Source: Sulfitobacter sabulilitoris
GTDB lineage: Bacteria > Pseudomonadota > Alphaproteobacteria > Rhodobacterales > Rhodobacteraceae
Assembly (NCBI RefSeq): GCF_005887615.1
Contig: NZ_VANS01000002.1
Span: forward strand, 558,001-622,000
Length of the DNA stretch: 64,000 nt
Reading direction: 5' to 3'
Positions 27,299 through 35,519 of the stretch are shown here, one piece after another. The position numbers were made by a program, and so were the translations under genes. Each line of letters starts with the position of its first letter. Position 1 is the first letter of the stretch. The notes below the pieces were generated by a model, which had not been told where the DNA came from, ran no database searches, and saw only the letters and a list, made by a program, of their open reading frames with translations.

Positions 27299-29077
27299 TC
27301 AGACGGCCTGCGGTCGCATGTCATCCTTGCTGATCCCCGCGACGGGCACGGGTTTCTTCATCGCGTCGCGGCGGAAGGGTTCGCCCAGTTCCTGGTTGAT
27401 CATCGCTTCGATCAGGGTGGTCTTGCCGTGGTTCATCTGGTCGTCGATGGCCTTGGACAGGGCGGCGGTCAGGTCCTCCATCGTGCGGGCGACGACACCC
27501 TTCAATCCGCAGGCCGTGGCGATCCCGGCATAGGACACGTCCTCGTCCAGTTCGGTGCCCACGAAATTGTCGTCGAACCACAGGGTCGAGTTGCGCTTTT
27601 CCGCGCCCCACTGGTAGTTGCGGAACACCACCTGCGTGATCGCCGGCCATTCGCCGCGCCCGATGGCGGTCAGTTCATTGACCGCGATCCCGAACGCGCC
27701 ATCGCCCGCAAACCCGACCACCGGAACATCCGGGCAGCCGATCTTGGCCCCGACGATCGCGGGCAGACCATAACCGCAAGGGCCGAACAGACCGGGCGCA
27801 AGGTATTTGCGCCCCGCCTCAAACGCCGGATAGGCGTTGCCGATGGCGCAGTTGTTGCCGATGTCGGAACTGATGATCGCGTCGGTCGGCAGGGCGCTCT
27901 GGATGGCGCGCCATGCCATGCGGGGGCTCATCCAGTCGGGCTTGTCCTGCCGCGCGCGTTCGTTCCAGGTGGTGCCGGGATCGTCATCTTCGTGGTCCAT
28001 CGACGACAGTTGCTGCGCCCAAGCCGATTTCGTCTGTGCGATGCGGGCCTTGCGTTCGGCGCGCCCGGCGTCACCGGCGTGATCGGCAAGCTGCGACAGG
28101 ATGCCCCGTGCGACCTTGGCCGCGTCGCCGACAATGCCCACCGACACCTTTTTCGTCAGGCCGATCCGGTCGGGGTTGATATCGACCTGGATGATCCTGG
28201 CGCTCGCGGGCCAATAGTCCATGCCGTAGCCCGGCAGGGTCGAAAACGGATTGAGCCGGGTGCCAAGGCACAACACCACGTCGGCGTCGCGGATCAGCTC
28301 CATCCCCGCCTTGGACCCGTTATATCCCAACGGCCCCGCAAACAGCGGGTGTGATCCGGGAAAGGCATCATTGTGCTGATAGCCCACGCAGACCGGCGCA
28401 TCGAGCCGTTCGGCCAGCGCCATCGACGCGGCGATCCCGCCTTTGGACAGAACCACTCCGGCGCCATTCAGGATCACCGGGTTTTTCGCCTCCGAGATCA
28501 GTCCGGCGGCGGCGGCAACCGAATTTTCACCGCCCGGCGACACCTCGAACTCGACCGGATCCGGGATTTCGATATCGACAACCTGGGTCCAGAAATCGCG
28601 CGGGATATTGATCTGCGCCGGGCCCGACAGGCGCTTGGCCTTGGACATGACGCGCGTCAGCACCTCGGCCACGCGCGACGGGTCGCGCACTTCTTCCTGA
28701 TAAGCGACCATGTCCTCGAACAGCTTCATCTGCTCGACTTCCTGAAACCCGCCCTGGCCGATGGTCTTGTTCGCGGCCTGCGGCGTCACGAGCAGCAGCG
28801 GCGTATGGTTCCAGTAGGCGGTCTTGACCGCCGTGACGAAGTTGGTGATGCCGGGGCCGTTCTGGGCGATCATCATCGACATCTTGCCGGTCGCGCGGGT
28901 GTAGCCGTCAGACATCATGCCCGCCGACCCTTCGTGCGCGCAGTCCCAAAACTGGATCCCGGCCTGCGGGAACAGGTCTGAAATCGGCATCATGGCCGAC
29001 CCGATGATGCCAAAGGCGTGTTCGATGCCGTGCCGCTGCAAGGTTTTCACAAAGGCTTCTTCGGTGGTCATTTTCAT
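27299..29077 (-). CDS. xsc: Sulfoacetaldehyde acetyltransferase
   Basis: A 592-residue thiamine diphosphate enzyme converting sulfoacetaldehyde and phosphate to acetyl phosphate and sulfite. The N-terminal pyrimidine-binding domain opens with TTEEAFVKTLQRHGIEHAFG, then AHEGSAGMMSDGYTRATGKM near residues 47-66. The central domain contains NPVILNGAGVVLSKGG, and the cofactor motif GDGAFGIAVNEL, near 460, ends about 30 residues later as in the family. Length and motifs match Xsc rather than acetolactate synthase. Paired repeats 52-84 bases upstream are candidate TauR sites. It leads an xsc-ackA-soeABC operon. Confidence 0.95.
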   Translation of the reverse strand: MKMTTEEAFVKTLQRHGIEHAFGIIGSAMMPISDLFPQAGIQFWDCAHEGSAGMMSDGYTRATGKMSMMIAQNGPGITNFVTAVKTAYWNHTPLLLVTPQAANKTIGQGGFQEVEQMKLFEDMVAYQEEVRDPSRVAEVLTRVMSKAKRLSGPAQINIPRDFWTQVVDIEIPDPVEFEVSPGGENSVAAAAGLISEAKNPVILNGAGVVLSKGGIAASMALAERLDAPVCVGYQHNDAFPGSHPLFAGPLGYNGSKAGMELIRDADVVLCLGTRLNPFSTLPGYGMDYWPASARIIQVDINPDRIGLTKKVSVGIVGDAAKVARGILSQLADHAGDAGRAERKARIAQTKSAWAQQLSSMDHEDDDPGTTWNERARQDKPDWMSPRMAWRAIQSALPTDAIISSDIGNNCAIGNAYPAFEAGRKYLAPGLFGPCGYGLPAIVGAKIGCPDVPVVGFAGDGAFGIAVNELTAIGRGEWPAITQVVFRNYQWGAEKRNSTLWFDDNFVGTELDEDVSYAGIATACGLKGVVARTMEDLTAALSKAIDDQMNHGKTTLIEAMINQELGEPFRRDAMKKPVPVAGISKDDMRPQAV

Positions 29078-29128
29078 CAGGGGGAATCCTTGGAGAAAGA
29101 TTTGCGGACGAATCCGGGTGAGGTGACG

Positions 29129-29161
29129 CTAAGGCCAAATGGACCGGTGCGTTAGGGCCAG
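29129..29161 (-). promoter_or_regulatory. Candidate TauR site upstream of xsc
   Basis: On the minus strand CTGGCCCTAA (29161-29152) and TTGGCCTTAG (29138-29129) form a direct repeat with 23-base spacing, 52-84 bases before the xsc start. They resemble the exact CTGGACCTAA found before tauR. The position suits an activator. Confidence 0.55.
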
Positions 29162-29185
29162 TTGCGCCAGCCGGATGCGGCCAGA

Positions 29186-30649
29186 TCACACAGCGGATCG
29201 CACCGCCTCGGCGATCAGCGCAACACCTTCGGCGATGCGTGCCGACGGAATGGATGAATAGGCAATCCGGTAGTAGTTCTTCGGGCGGTCCTCGCCGTCG
29301 AAAAAGGCGCGACCGGGTTCGATCAGAACGCTTTTCGCCCGCAGTCGTTCCGCCAATCGGTCGGTGTCCACGTGATCCGGCGCGCGCATCCAGAACGACG
29401 ATCCGCCATAGGCGCCTTGCCCGGCGATCCGCAGGCCCGTGTCCGCAATGGCCTGCTCCATCACGCGGCGCCTGTCGTGAAACGCGCGCCCCATCCGGCG
29501 AATCTGCGCGTCGTAATGCCCGAGGCTCAGGAAATAGGCGGCGGTGCGCTGGATATGGCCGGGCGGGTGGCGCAACACGCTGGCGCGCAATGCGCGGGCT
29601 TCGCGGATGAAGGGCTCGGACCCCACCAGATAGCCAAGCCGCAGGCCCGGAAACAGCGATTTGGAAAAGCTGCCGACATAGATCACGCGCCCATCCGCAT
29701 CGAGCGATTTCAGCGCCGGCGAGGGGGGCTTGAGAAAGGACATTTCGAATTCGTAGTCGTCTTCGACGATCAGCGCATCCATCGCGCGGGCGCGGTCCAG
29801 CAGCGCGTGACGCCGCGCCATCGTCATGGTCGCGGTGGTGGGGCACTGGTGGCTGGGGGTGGTGAAAATCACATCCGTTCCGGGCGGTATCGCCGTGGGC
29901 GGCAGACCATCGCGGTCCACGCGGACCGGGGTCACGTGGCACCGCGACTGTCGCAATATGTCGCGCAAGGCATGATAGCTTGGATCCTCGAGAACGGCGC
30001 TGCGCCGCTGGGTCAACAAGACCTGCGCCGTCAGCCAAAGCGCGTTCTGCGCGCCCAGCGTGATCAGGATCTGTTCGGGTCGCGCGTTGATCCCGCGGCG
30101 CGGCAAGGTGTGGCGGGCGATGAATTCAACAAGCTGTGGATCGTCCTGGTCATAATAATCCGTGGTCAGGGATGTGAAATCCCGCTGGCCAAGCGCCTGC
30201 AGCGCGCTGAGCCGCCAGTTCGCGTGGTCGAACAGGGTCGGATCCGCCTGGCCATAGATGAAGGGAAACCGGTAGCGGGCCCAGTCGGGCGGTTTGCGCG
30301 GCGTGTCGCCGCCCGAGAACCGCTGTCCGATGGCGCGGGTCCAATCCACCCCGTCCGGGCCGCGGGGGCCGGGGTCAAAGGCGGGCGGCACCGGCGCGTT
30401 TTCGGAAACGAAGTATCCTGACCGGCCCCGCGACGTCAGATAGTCGTTGGCCAGCAATTCCGTGTAGGCGATTGTCACAGTGATCCGGCTGACGCCCAGA
30501 TGAATCGCCAGTTTTCGGGTCGAGGGCAGCTTTTCACCGCGCTGGAATCGGCCCGACAGGATGCCTTGGGCGACCATCTGCTGGATCTGCGCCTGCAGCG
30601 TGCCCTGCGCGTCGGAGTGCAGAAAAAAGGTTTCAACGGGCAGGGCCAT
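29186..30649 (-). CDS. tauR: MocR/PdxR-type (GntR + aminotransferase) regulator of taurine genes
   Basis: A 487-residue regulator with an N-terminal GntR winged helix (residues about 10-80: FQRGEKLPSTRKLAIHLGVS, then RITVTIAYTELLANDYL) fused to a fold-type I aminotransferase domain. The PLP-binding lysine is in YVGSFSKSLFPGLRLGYLVG near residue 326. TauR of Rhodobacter is a known activator of tpa and taurine genes; the location here between xsc and tpa supports the same role. The aminotransferase domain is expected to sense taurine or PLP adducts. A direct-repeat pair lies 14-45 bases upstream of its start, suggesting autoregulation. Confidence 0.88.
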   Translation of the reverse strand: MALPVETFFLHSDAQGTLQAQIQQMVAQGILSGRFQRGEKLPSTRKLAIHLGVSRITVTIAYTELLANDYLTSRGRSGYFVSENAPVPPAFDPGPRGPDGVDWTRAIGQRFSGGDTPRKPPDWARYRFPFIYGQADPTLFDHANWRLSALQALGQRDFTSLTTDYYDQDDPQLVEFIARHTLPRRGINARPEQILITLGAQNALWLTAQVLLTQRRSAVLEDPSYHALRDILRQSRCHVTPVRVDRDGLPPTAIPPGTDVIFTTPSHQCPTTATMTMARRHALLDRARAMDALIVEDDYEFEMSFLKPPSPALKSLDADGRVIYVGSFSKSLFPGLRLGYLVGSEPFIREARALRASVLRHPPGHIQRTAAYFLSLGHYDAQIRRMGRAFHDRRRVMEQAIADTGLRIAGQGAYGGSSFWMRAPDHVDTDRLAERLRAKSVLIEPGRAFFDGEDRPKNYYRIAYSSIPSARIAEGVALIAEAVRSAV

Positions 30650-30662
30650 GCCGCAGCATAGC

Positions 30663-30694
30663 CTGGACCTAATCGCTGGGCAATCTGGTCCTAT
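30663..30694 (+). promoter_or_regulatory. Candidate TauR site upstream of tauR
   Basis: CTGGACCTAA at 30663-30672 and CTGGTCCTAT at 30685-30694 form a direct repeat with 22-base spacing. The first copy matches the CTGGACYTAA consensus that I recall for TauR exactly. The pair ends 14 bases from the tauR start on the minus strand, where bound protein would block or tune tauR transcription. Confidence 0.65.
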
Positions 30695-30727
30695 CGGTAT
30701 GGTGCGCGGGGTCCGGTTGCACCATTG

Positions 30728-30760
30728 AAAACGCCGCCGGGCCCAAGAGGCGCGGCGGCG
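30728..30760 (-). terminator. Intrinsic terminator of the glycine-zipper lipoprotein gene
   Basis: Arms CGCCGCCG (30732-30739) and CGGCGGCG (30753-30760) pair perfectly. On the minus strand the hairpin is followed by TTTT (complement of 30728-30731). It lies 24 bases after the lipoprotein stop and isolates that gene from tauR. Confidence 0.8.
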
Positions 30761-30784
30761 TGATCGGATTTGGTAGTGTCGTGG

Positions 30785-31042
30785 TTACGGGCAGGATGCC
30801 GTGTAACGCGAGCCATCGGGGCGCTGGTAGACGCAAGCACCGGCCTGCGTGCGACCGATGTAGTTACCGGCAGCGGCACCCGCCGCTCCGCCGATCAGTG
30901 CGCCGACGACCTTGTCGTCATCGCCAGACACGGCTGCGCCGACGGCCGCGCCGGCTGCGGCGCCTGTCAGCGTCGATTGGGTGGGCGTATCACAGGCGGC
31001 GAGCAAGGCCATCATCGGCAGAGCAATAAGAAACTTCTTCAT
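30785..31042 (-). CDS. Small glycine-zipper (2TM) lipoprotein
   Basis: An 85-residue lipoprotein. MKKFLIALPMMALLAACDTP holds the signal peptide and lipobox LAAC (Cys at residue 17). A glycine zipper follows: LTGAAAGAAVGAAVSGDDDK, then VGALIGGAAGAAAGNYIG (about residues 25-62). The tail CVYQRPDGSRYTASCP has two cysteines able to form a disulfide. GGAGGA is well placed before the ATG at 31042; an upstream in-frame codon at 31054 is less likely. It is a monocistronic gene with its own terminator and has no evident link to the surrounding taurine genes. Confidence 0.88.
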   Translation of the reverse strand: MKKFLIALPMMALLAACDTPTQSTLTGAAAGAAVGAAVSGDDDKVVGALIGGAAGAAAGNYIGRTQAGACVYQRPDGSRYTASCP

Positions 31043-31389
31043 GACTTCCTCCAAGTTGAGTAGTGATAGAACTGTTGAGACCGCATATTGGTTCCCCGGG
31101 TCAATGCAGATGCGAAAGCTTTATCCGGCACGTCCGGTCGCACACTGCGCCAGATCAACATTTTTCTGCTTCGGCTTTGGTCCGCCGGCCTTTGAGTTCA
31201 TTGTTGTGACGCAACGACGCAAAAGCGCAGTGCGGCACGATGCGGTGCCCTGATGGCACCGCTGCGCGCGCTGGCGTGCAACCGGCCTTTCAGGTCCGTG
31301 GCATGACCGTCGATGGCTGTGCGCCCCGCGACCGCGCCAGACCGGGACACCGCCGCGCACCGGAAAAAGGCGTGCAGCGGCCAGGGTGA
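31043..31389. other. Intergenic stretch between lipoprotein gene and tpa 3' end
   Basis: About 350 bases without a credible gene on either strand; short open frames here have no recognisable similarity. The first 60 bases should contain the lipoprotein promoter. The rest shows no clear repeat, tRNA or terminator for tpa. Confidence 0.5.
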
Positions 31390-32781
31390 TCAGCCGAATT
31401 CGCGGCTGAGCGCGCCATCCACCGCCGCGACGATCTGGTCGATGTCATCGCGGGTGGCGATCAACGCCGGCGAAAAGCACAGCGTGTTGTTCTTGCCCGG
31501 CAGCGACCGGTTCGTGGCACCGATGATGACGCCCTGCGCCATGCAGTCACCGACGACCCGCTGCACGCGCGCCTCCGGCACGGGCGCGCGGCTGTCGTGA
31601 TCCGCGACCAGTTCGGCGCCCAGGAACAGGCCCTTGCCGCGAACCTGCCCGATCACACTGTGACGGTCCGCCAGCGCGGCCAACTGGTCAAGCATGTACG
31701 CGCCCATGCGGGTCGTGTTGTACAGCAGGTTCTCGTCCTCGATGATCGCCATGTTCTCGAGCCCGGCAGTCGGCCCCGCCGTGCAGCCGCCAAAGGTCGA
31801 GATGTCGCGGAAATAGTTCATCGGATCGGTGTGGTCGTCCTTGAAAAGGTTGAACACCTCTTCGGTCGTCACAAGGCAGGCGATGGCGGCGTAACCGGAC
31901 GCCACACCCTTGGCCATCGTCACCATGTCAGGTTGGATGCCGTAGTGCTGGTAGCCGAACCATTCGCCGGTGCGGCCCACGCCGCAAACGACCTCGTCGA
32001 TGTGCAGCAGGATGTCGTACTTGCGACAGATCTCCTGCACACGGGGCCAATAGCCGTCGGGCGGGACAATGACGCCGCCGCCTGCCGTCACCGGCTCTAG
32101 GCACAAGCCACCCACCGTATCGGGCCCTTCGGCAAGGATGACTTTCTCGATCTGATCGGCGGCCCAGACACCATAGTTTTCGACCGGCGCGCCATCTTGT
32201 TCAAAACTGCGGTATTCAAGGCAATGCGGCACCCGGACAAACCCCGGCGTGAAGGGGCCGTATTGCGCGTTGCGTTCATCCTGGCCGCCTGCCGACAGGC
32301 AGCCGATGGTGGTGCCGTGATAGTCGCGGTCGCGGTACAGGATCTTGTGCTTCTTGCCGCCGTAGCGCTTGTGCGCGATCTGGCGCACCATCTTGAAGCC
32401 CTTCTCGTTCGCCTCGGACCCCGAATTGCAGTAATAGACGCGCGACAGTCCGGGCATCTTTTCGATCAGTTTTTCGGCGAACATGGAGCCGGGGATCGAT
32501 CCGGCGGAACCTGCGAAATAGTTCAGCTTGATCAACTGATCGCGCACGGCATTGGCAATCCGCTCGCGCCCATAGCCGACATTGACCGTCCAGACGCCGC
32601 CCGACACCGCATCGAGGTGTTCCTTGCCCTTCTGGTCCCACACGCGCATTCCGCGGCCCTCGACGATGATCCGCGGATCGGTCGTCTCGTAGGGTTTGTG
32701 CTGGCTCAGGTGATGCCAGATATGGGCGCGATCCGCTTCGACGACGCCGGAAATATCATTTTCGCTGAATGTGCCGTCCAT
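31390..32781 (-). CDS. tpa: Taurine-pyruvate aminotransferase
   Basis: A 463-residue class III (omega) aminotransferase that moves the amino group of taurine to pyruvate, giving sulfoacetaldehyde and L-alanine. Visible: HLDAVSGGVWTVNVGYGRER near residues 55-74, YYCNSGSEANEKGFKMVRQI near 115-134 (PLP phosphate site), LLHIDEVVCGVGRTGEWFGY near 262-281 (cofactor-contacting aspartate) and the Schiff-base lysine in TMAKGVASGYAA near 291. The family is broad, but xsc, tauABC and tauR neighbours identify it. The ATG at 32781 is used; an upstream in-frame extension to 32862 lacks similarity. It is divergent from tauA. Confidence 0.94.
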   Translation of the reverse strand: MDGTFSENDISGVVEADRAHIWHHLSQHKPYETTDPRIIVEGRGMRVWDQKGKEHLDAVSGGVWTVNVGYGRERIANAVRDQLIKLNYFAGSAGSIPGSMFAEKLIEKMPGLSRVYYCNSGSEANEKGFKMVRQIAHKRYGGKKHKILYRDRDYHGTTIGCLSAGGQDERNAQYGPFTPGFVRVPHCLEYRSFEQDGAPVENYGVWAADQIEKVILAEGPDTVGGLCLEPVTAGGGVIVPPDGYWPRVQEICRKYDILLHIDEVVCGVGRTGEWFGYQHYGIQPDMVTMAKGVASGYAAIACLVTTEEVFNLFKDDHTDPMNYFRDISTFGGCTAGPTAGLENMAIIEDENLLYNTTRMGAYMLDQLAALADRHSVIGQVRGKGLFLGAELVADHDSRAPVPEARVQRVVGDCMAQGVIIGATNRSLPGKNNTLCFSPALIATRDDIDQIVAAVDGALSREFG

Positions 32782-33179
32782 AATGTGGCCTTTCGATCTG
32801 CAGTGAGGCGCGCAGCGCAGTGAAACCCGCGCGCAGGTGGCGCTTTGTCCTCCTGACACCACAGGTTTTTCCGGTTGGCAAGTAGGGCCAGTTTGCCCCC
32901 ATTGGTGATTCCAGACAAGGGGGTGCGGGCGTGGCGCGGTGGGCGGTCCGGAGGCGTTGAATTGAAAACAAAGGGCTTTTTCGACATTTCAAAAGATCAA
33001 GATCTGGTTTTCGGATTCTGGACACACGCCGCTGCCGCAGAAAAAACATTGATTGGCGCGGCGATATCGGCTCCGATCATACGGGTGCGGGGCGGGCGCG
33101 TCCGGTGCAACGAGGCGGAAGACCGCCCGTATCAAGAATAAGCCGCCTGGGCGCGGCACCACCACGGGAGACCTTACAC
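32782..33179. promoter_or_regulatory. Divergent tpa/tauA control region with candidate TauR half-sites
   Basis: A 398-base gap without a gene. GTAGGGCCAG (32882-32891) matches the CTGGACYTAA-type repeat in reverse, and GTGATTCCAG (32905-32914) lies 23 bases on, the same spacing as at xsc; the second copy is weak. They are 101-133 bases from the tpa start. The tauA-proximal 180 bases are AT-richer and probably hold the tauA promoter; GGGAG at 33166 is its ribosome site. Confidence 0.5.
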
Positions 33180-34190
33180 ATGACAATCAAGACCAATCTG
33201 ATGGGCGCAGTTGCCGGCGCGGCGATGCTGGCCGGCGCGCAGGGCGCCTTCGCGGCGGGACACGGCGGCGAAATCACGGTGGCCTATTTCCTCGAATGGC
33301 CGATGCCGTTCCAATATGCCAAGGAAATGGGCACATACGAAGAGGAAATGGGCGTCAAGATCAACTGGGTCAGCTTTGACACCGGCACCGCGATGAGCGC
33401 CGCGATGGCATCCGGTGACGTGCAGATCAGCGTCAGCCAGGGCGTGCCGCCTTTCGTGGTCGCGGCATCGGCGGGGCAGGACATCCAGGTCGTGGATGTG
33501 GCCGTGTCCTATTCCGACAACGACAATTGCGTGGTCAATTCCGCGCTCGAAATCACCAAGGATTCGGCCGCTGAACTTGCGGGCAAGAAGGTCGCCGTCC
33601 CGCTCGGCACGGCGGCGCACTATGGCTTTCTCAAGCAGATGGACCATTTCGGCGTCGACGTGGCCAGCCTGAACGTCGTTGACATGGCCCCCGCCGAAGG
33701 GGCCGCGGCCTTGGCCCAGGGGTCGATCGACATGGCCTGCGGCTGGGGCGGCGCGCTGCGTCGGATGAAGGAAAGCGGCAACGTGCTGCTGACCGGCGCG
33801 GAAAAGGAAGAGCTGGGTATCCTGGTGTTCGACGTCACATCGGCGCCCGCGAATTTCGTGGCCGAGGAAAGCGAACTGCTGGCGAAGTTCCTGAAGGTGA
33901 CGGCGGATGCCAACGCGATGTGGAACTCGGGCGAGAACACGGCCGAAATGCTGCCGGTGATCGCCAAGGATGCCGGCATGGACGAGGCGGCGGCGCAGGA
34001 GACGCTGGCGGGCTTCGTGTTCCCGGATGTCGAAACGCAGCTTGGCCCGAAATGGCTTGGCGGTGGCAGCCAGGAATTCATGCAGGGCGTGGCCAACGTG
34101 TTTGTCGAAGCGGGCAGCATCGATGCCGCGCTCGACAGCTATGACGGCACGGTCAACACCGGACCGTTGCAAGCCGCGATGGGCATGTAG
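33180..34190 (+). CDS. tauA: Taurine ABC transporter substrate-binding protein
   Basis: A 336-residue periplasmic binding protein with a signal peptide ending AQGAFA near residue 25. It matches the NMT1/TauA family: ITVAYFLEWPMPFQYAKEMG near residues 32-51, VSFDTGTAMSAAMASGDVQI near 64-83, and KKVAVPLGTAAHYGFLKQMD near 135-154. It captures taurine for import by TauBC. A strong hairpin follows 20 bases after its stop, which could favour a higher level of the binding protein than of the downstream transporter parts. It is divergent from tpa. Confidence 0.93.
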   Translation: MTIKTNLMGAVAGAAMLAGAQGAFAAGHGGEITVAYFLEWPMPFQYAKEMGTYEEEMGVKINWVSFDTGTAMSAAMASGDVQISVSQGVPPFVVAASAGQDIQVVDVAVSYSDNDNCVVNSALEITKDSAAELAGKKVAVPLGTAAHYGFLKQMDHFGVDVASLNVVDMAPAEGAAALAQGSIDMACGWGGALRRMKESGNVLLTGAEKEELGILVFDVTSAPANFVAEESELLAKFLKVTADANAMWNSGENTAEMLPVIAKDAGMDEAAAQETLAGFVFPDVETQLGPKWLGGGSQEFMQGVANVFVEAGSIDAALDSYDGTVNTGPLQAAMGM

Positions 34191-34210
34191 GCCCGTACCT
34201 TCACGACTTG

Positions 34211-34238
34211 GGGGCGCACCGTGGTCGCGGTGCGCCCC
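34211..34238 (+). terminator. Strong 11-bp hairpin after tauA (mRNA stabiliser/attenuator)
   Basis: GGGGCGCACCG and CGGTGCGCCCC pair perfectly around a six-base loop, 20 bases beyond the tauA stop. No T run follows, so partial read-through into ridA-tauBC is expected. Such hairpins after binding-protein genes are known to protect the upstream mRNA. Confidence 0.65.
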
Positions 34239-34277
34239 GGCATCCGAAACGAGTGTCGGCAGCGAAGGGCGCGCGGT

Positions 34278-34676
34278 ATGACGTCATATCCAAGCGAACT
34301 GATATCGAACGGCAACCCGATGGACGCTGTCGTCGGGGGCAGCCGCGCGGTGCGGGCCGGCGCTCGTACCGGCATCGGTGGCACTGCTCCGGCGGGGCCG
34401 GATTGCGGGACCGGCGATGTTGCCGCCCAGCCGCGGCAATGCCTTGAGAGCATCAAATCCGCGCTGGAGCAGGCCGGATCGGGCTTGCAGGACGGCGCGC
34501 GCCCGCAGGTGATACGGACCGACATCGACGACTGGAAAGCCACCATCGACGGCCGCAACGACTATTCCCGCGATGTTCGCCGGGTCGCTACGATCCTGGC
34601 GGTCAGCCGTTTCGAGAACCCCGGCCGGCTGGTCGAATACCAAGCAGACGCGATAATTTCCGACTGGCAGGGCTGA
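34278..34676 (+). CDS. RidA (YjgF/YER057c/UK114) family protein
   Basis: A 132-residue protein of the RidA superfamily: ISNGNPMDAVVGGSRAVRAG at residues 9-28, then GIGGTAPAGPDCGTGDVAAQ near 31-50 and RQCLESIKSALEQAGSGLQD near 53-72, closing with NPGRLVEYQADAIISD. RidA deaminases hydrolyse reactive enamine/imine intermediates from PLP enzymes; other clades have different roles. Its place between tauA and tauB suggests clearing a reactive product of taurine transamination, but this is inference. The conserved arginine near residue 105 of RidA is not obvious here, so deaminase activity is uncertain. Confidence 0.8.
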   Translation: MTSYPSELISNGNPMDAVVGGSRAVRAGARTGIGGTAPAGPDCGTGDVAAQPRQCLESIKSALEQAGSGLQDGARPQVIRTDIDDWKATIDGRNDYSRDVRRVATILAVSRFENPGRLVEYQADAIISDWQG

Positions 34677-34712
34677 TTGCCGCCCGCGCCCCACAACGAC
34701 ACTGGAACAGTT

Positions 34713-35519
34713 ATGACCGGACTATCCATTGAACACCTGTCGATGCGTTTCGACCTGCCGGATGGCGGAGCGGTGCAGGCGCTCAAGGACGTGTCGCTTG
34801 ACCTCAAGGCGGGCGAGTTGCTGAGCGTGCTGGGGCCGTCGGGCTGCGGCAAGACCACGCTGCTGAACATCGTCGCCGGATTTCTGGCCCCGACCGAGGG
34901 CAAGATCGTGCTGAACGGGCATGACGTCAAAGGCCCCGACGCCGAACGCGGCATGGTGTTTCAGCAAGGCGCGCTGTTCGAATGGATGAGCGTGCGTGAA
35001 AACGTGGGCTTTGGCCCCTCGATGAAGGGTATGCCGAAGCATGACAAGGCCAAGGTGGTCAACCGCCTGCTTGATGTCGTCGGCCTGCAGGATTTCAAGG
35101 AAAAGGCGGTTTATGAATTGTCGGGGGGCATGCAGCAGCGTGTGGCGCTCGCGCGGTGTCTGGCCAATGATCCGGATGTGATCTTGATGGATGAACCCCT
35201 GGGCGCGCTGGACGCGCTGACCCGTGAAAAGATGCAAAGCCTGGTGCTCAAGCTCTGGAAAGAGACGGGCAAGACGATCATCCTGATCACCCACTCCGTC
35301 GAAGAGGCGCTGCTGCTGGGTGAACGGTTGCTGGTGATGGCCCCCCGACCGGGGCGCATTCACCGCGAATACCGTCTGCCCTTTGCCGAAATGGGTGTGG
35401 GCGCGGATCTGCGCGAGGTCAAGAAACACCCCGAATTTGCGCAAAAGCGCGAGGAAATCCTGAGCATGATCTGGGACATGGAAGAAGAGATCATGGGCCG
35501 GCAGGAGGAAAGCGCATGA
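34713..35519 (+). CDS. tauB: Taurine ABC transporter ATP-binding protein
   Basis: A 268-residue ABC ATPase of the SsuB/TauB family. The Walker A motif is VLGPSGCGKTTLLNIVAG near residues 39-56, the Q-loop GMVFQQGALFEWMSVRENVG near 85-104, the signature LSGGMQQRVALARCLANDP near 136-154, and Walker B VILMDEPLGALDALTRE near 156. THSVEEALLLGERLL carries the switch histidine. An in-frame TTG at 34677 directly after the ridA-like stop would add 12 residues; the ATG at 34713 fits the family better. It overlaps tauC by ATGA. Confidence 0.94.
   Translation: MTGLSIEHLSMRFDLPDGGAVQALKDVSLDLKAGELLSVLGPSGCGKTTLLNIVAGFLAPTEGKIVLNGHDVKGPDAERGMVFQQGALFEWMSVRENVGFGPSMKGMPKHDKAKVVNRLLDVVGLQDFKEKAVYELSGGMQQRVALARCLANDPDVILMDEPLGALDALTREKMQSLVLKLWKETGKTIILITHSVEEALLLGERLLVMAPRPGRIHREYRLPFAEMGVGADLREVKKHPEFAQKREEILSMIWDMEEEIMGRQEESA

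Noticed and set aside
26534-28354. 606-codon plus-strand open frame opposite ackA and xsc
   Set aside because: Spans two well-supported minus-strand genes in a complementary frame; no recognisable motif.
31121-31360. Small minus-strand frame between the lipoprotein and tpa genes
   Set aside because: No ribosome site, no similarity, Arg/Gly-rich shadow-like composition.
33004-33027. Two CTGG motifs near tauA (CTGGTTTTCG, CTGGACACAC)
   Set aside because: Spacing is 14, not 22-23 bases, and the 3' halves do not match the CTGGACCTAA pattern; not counted as a TauR site.
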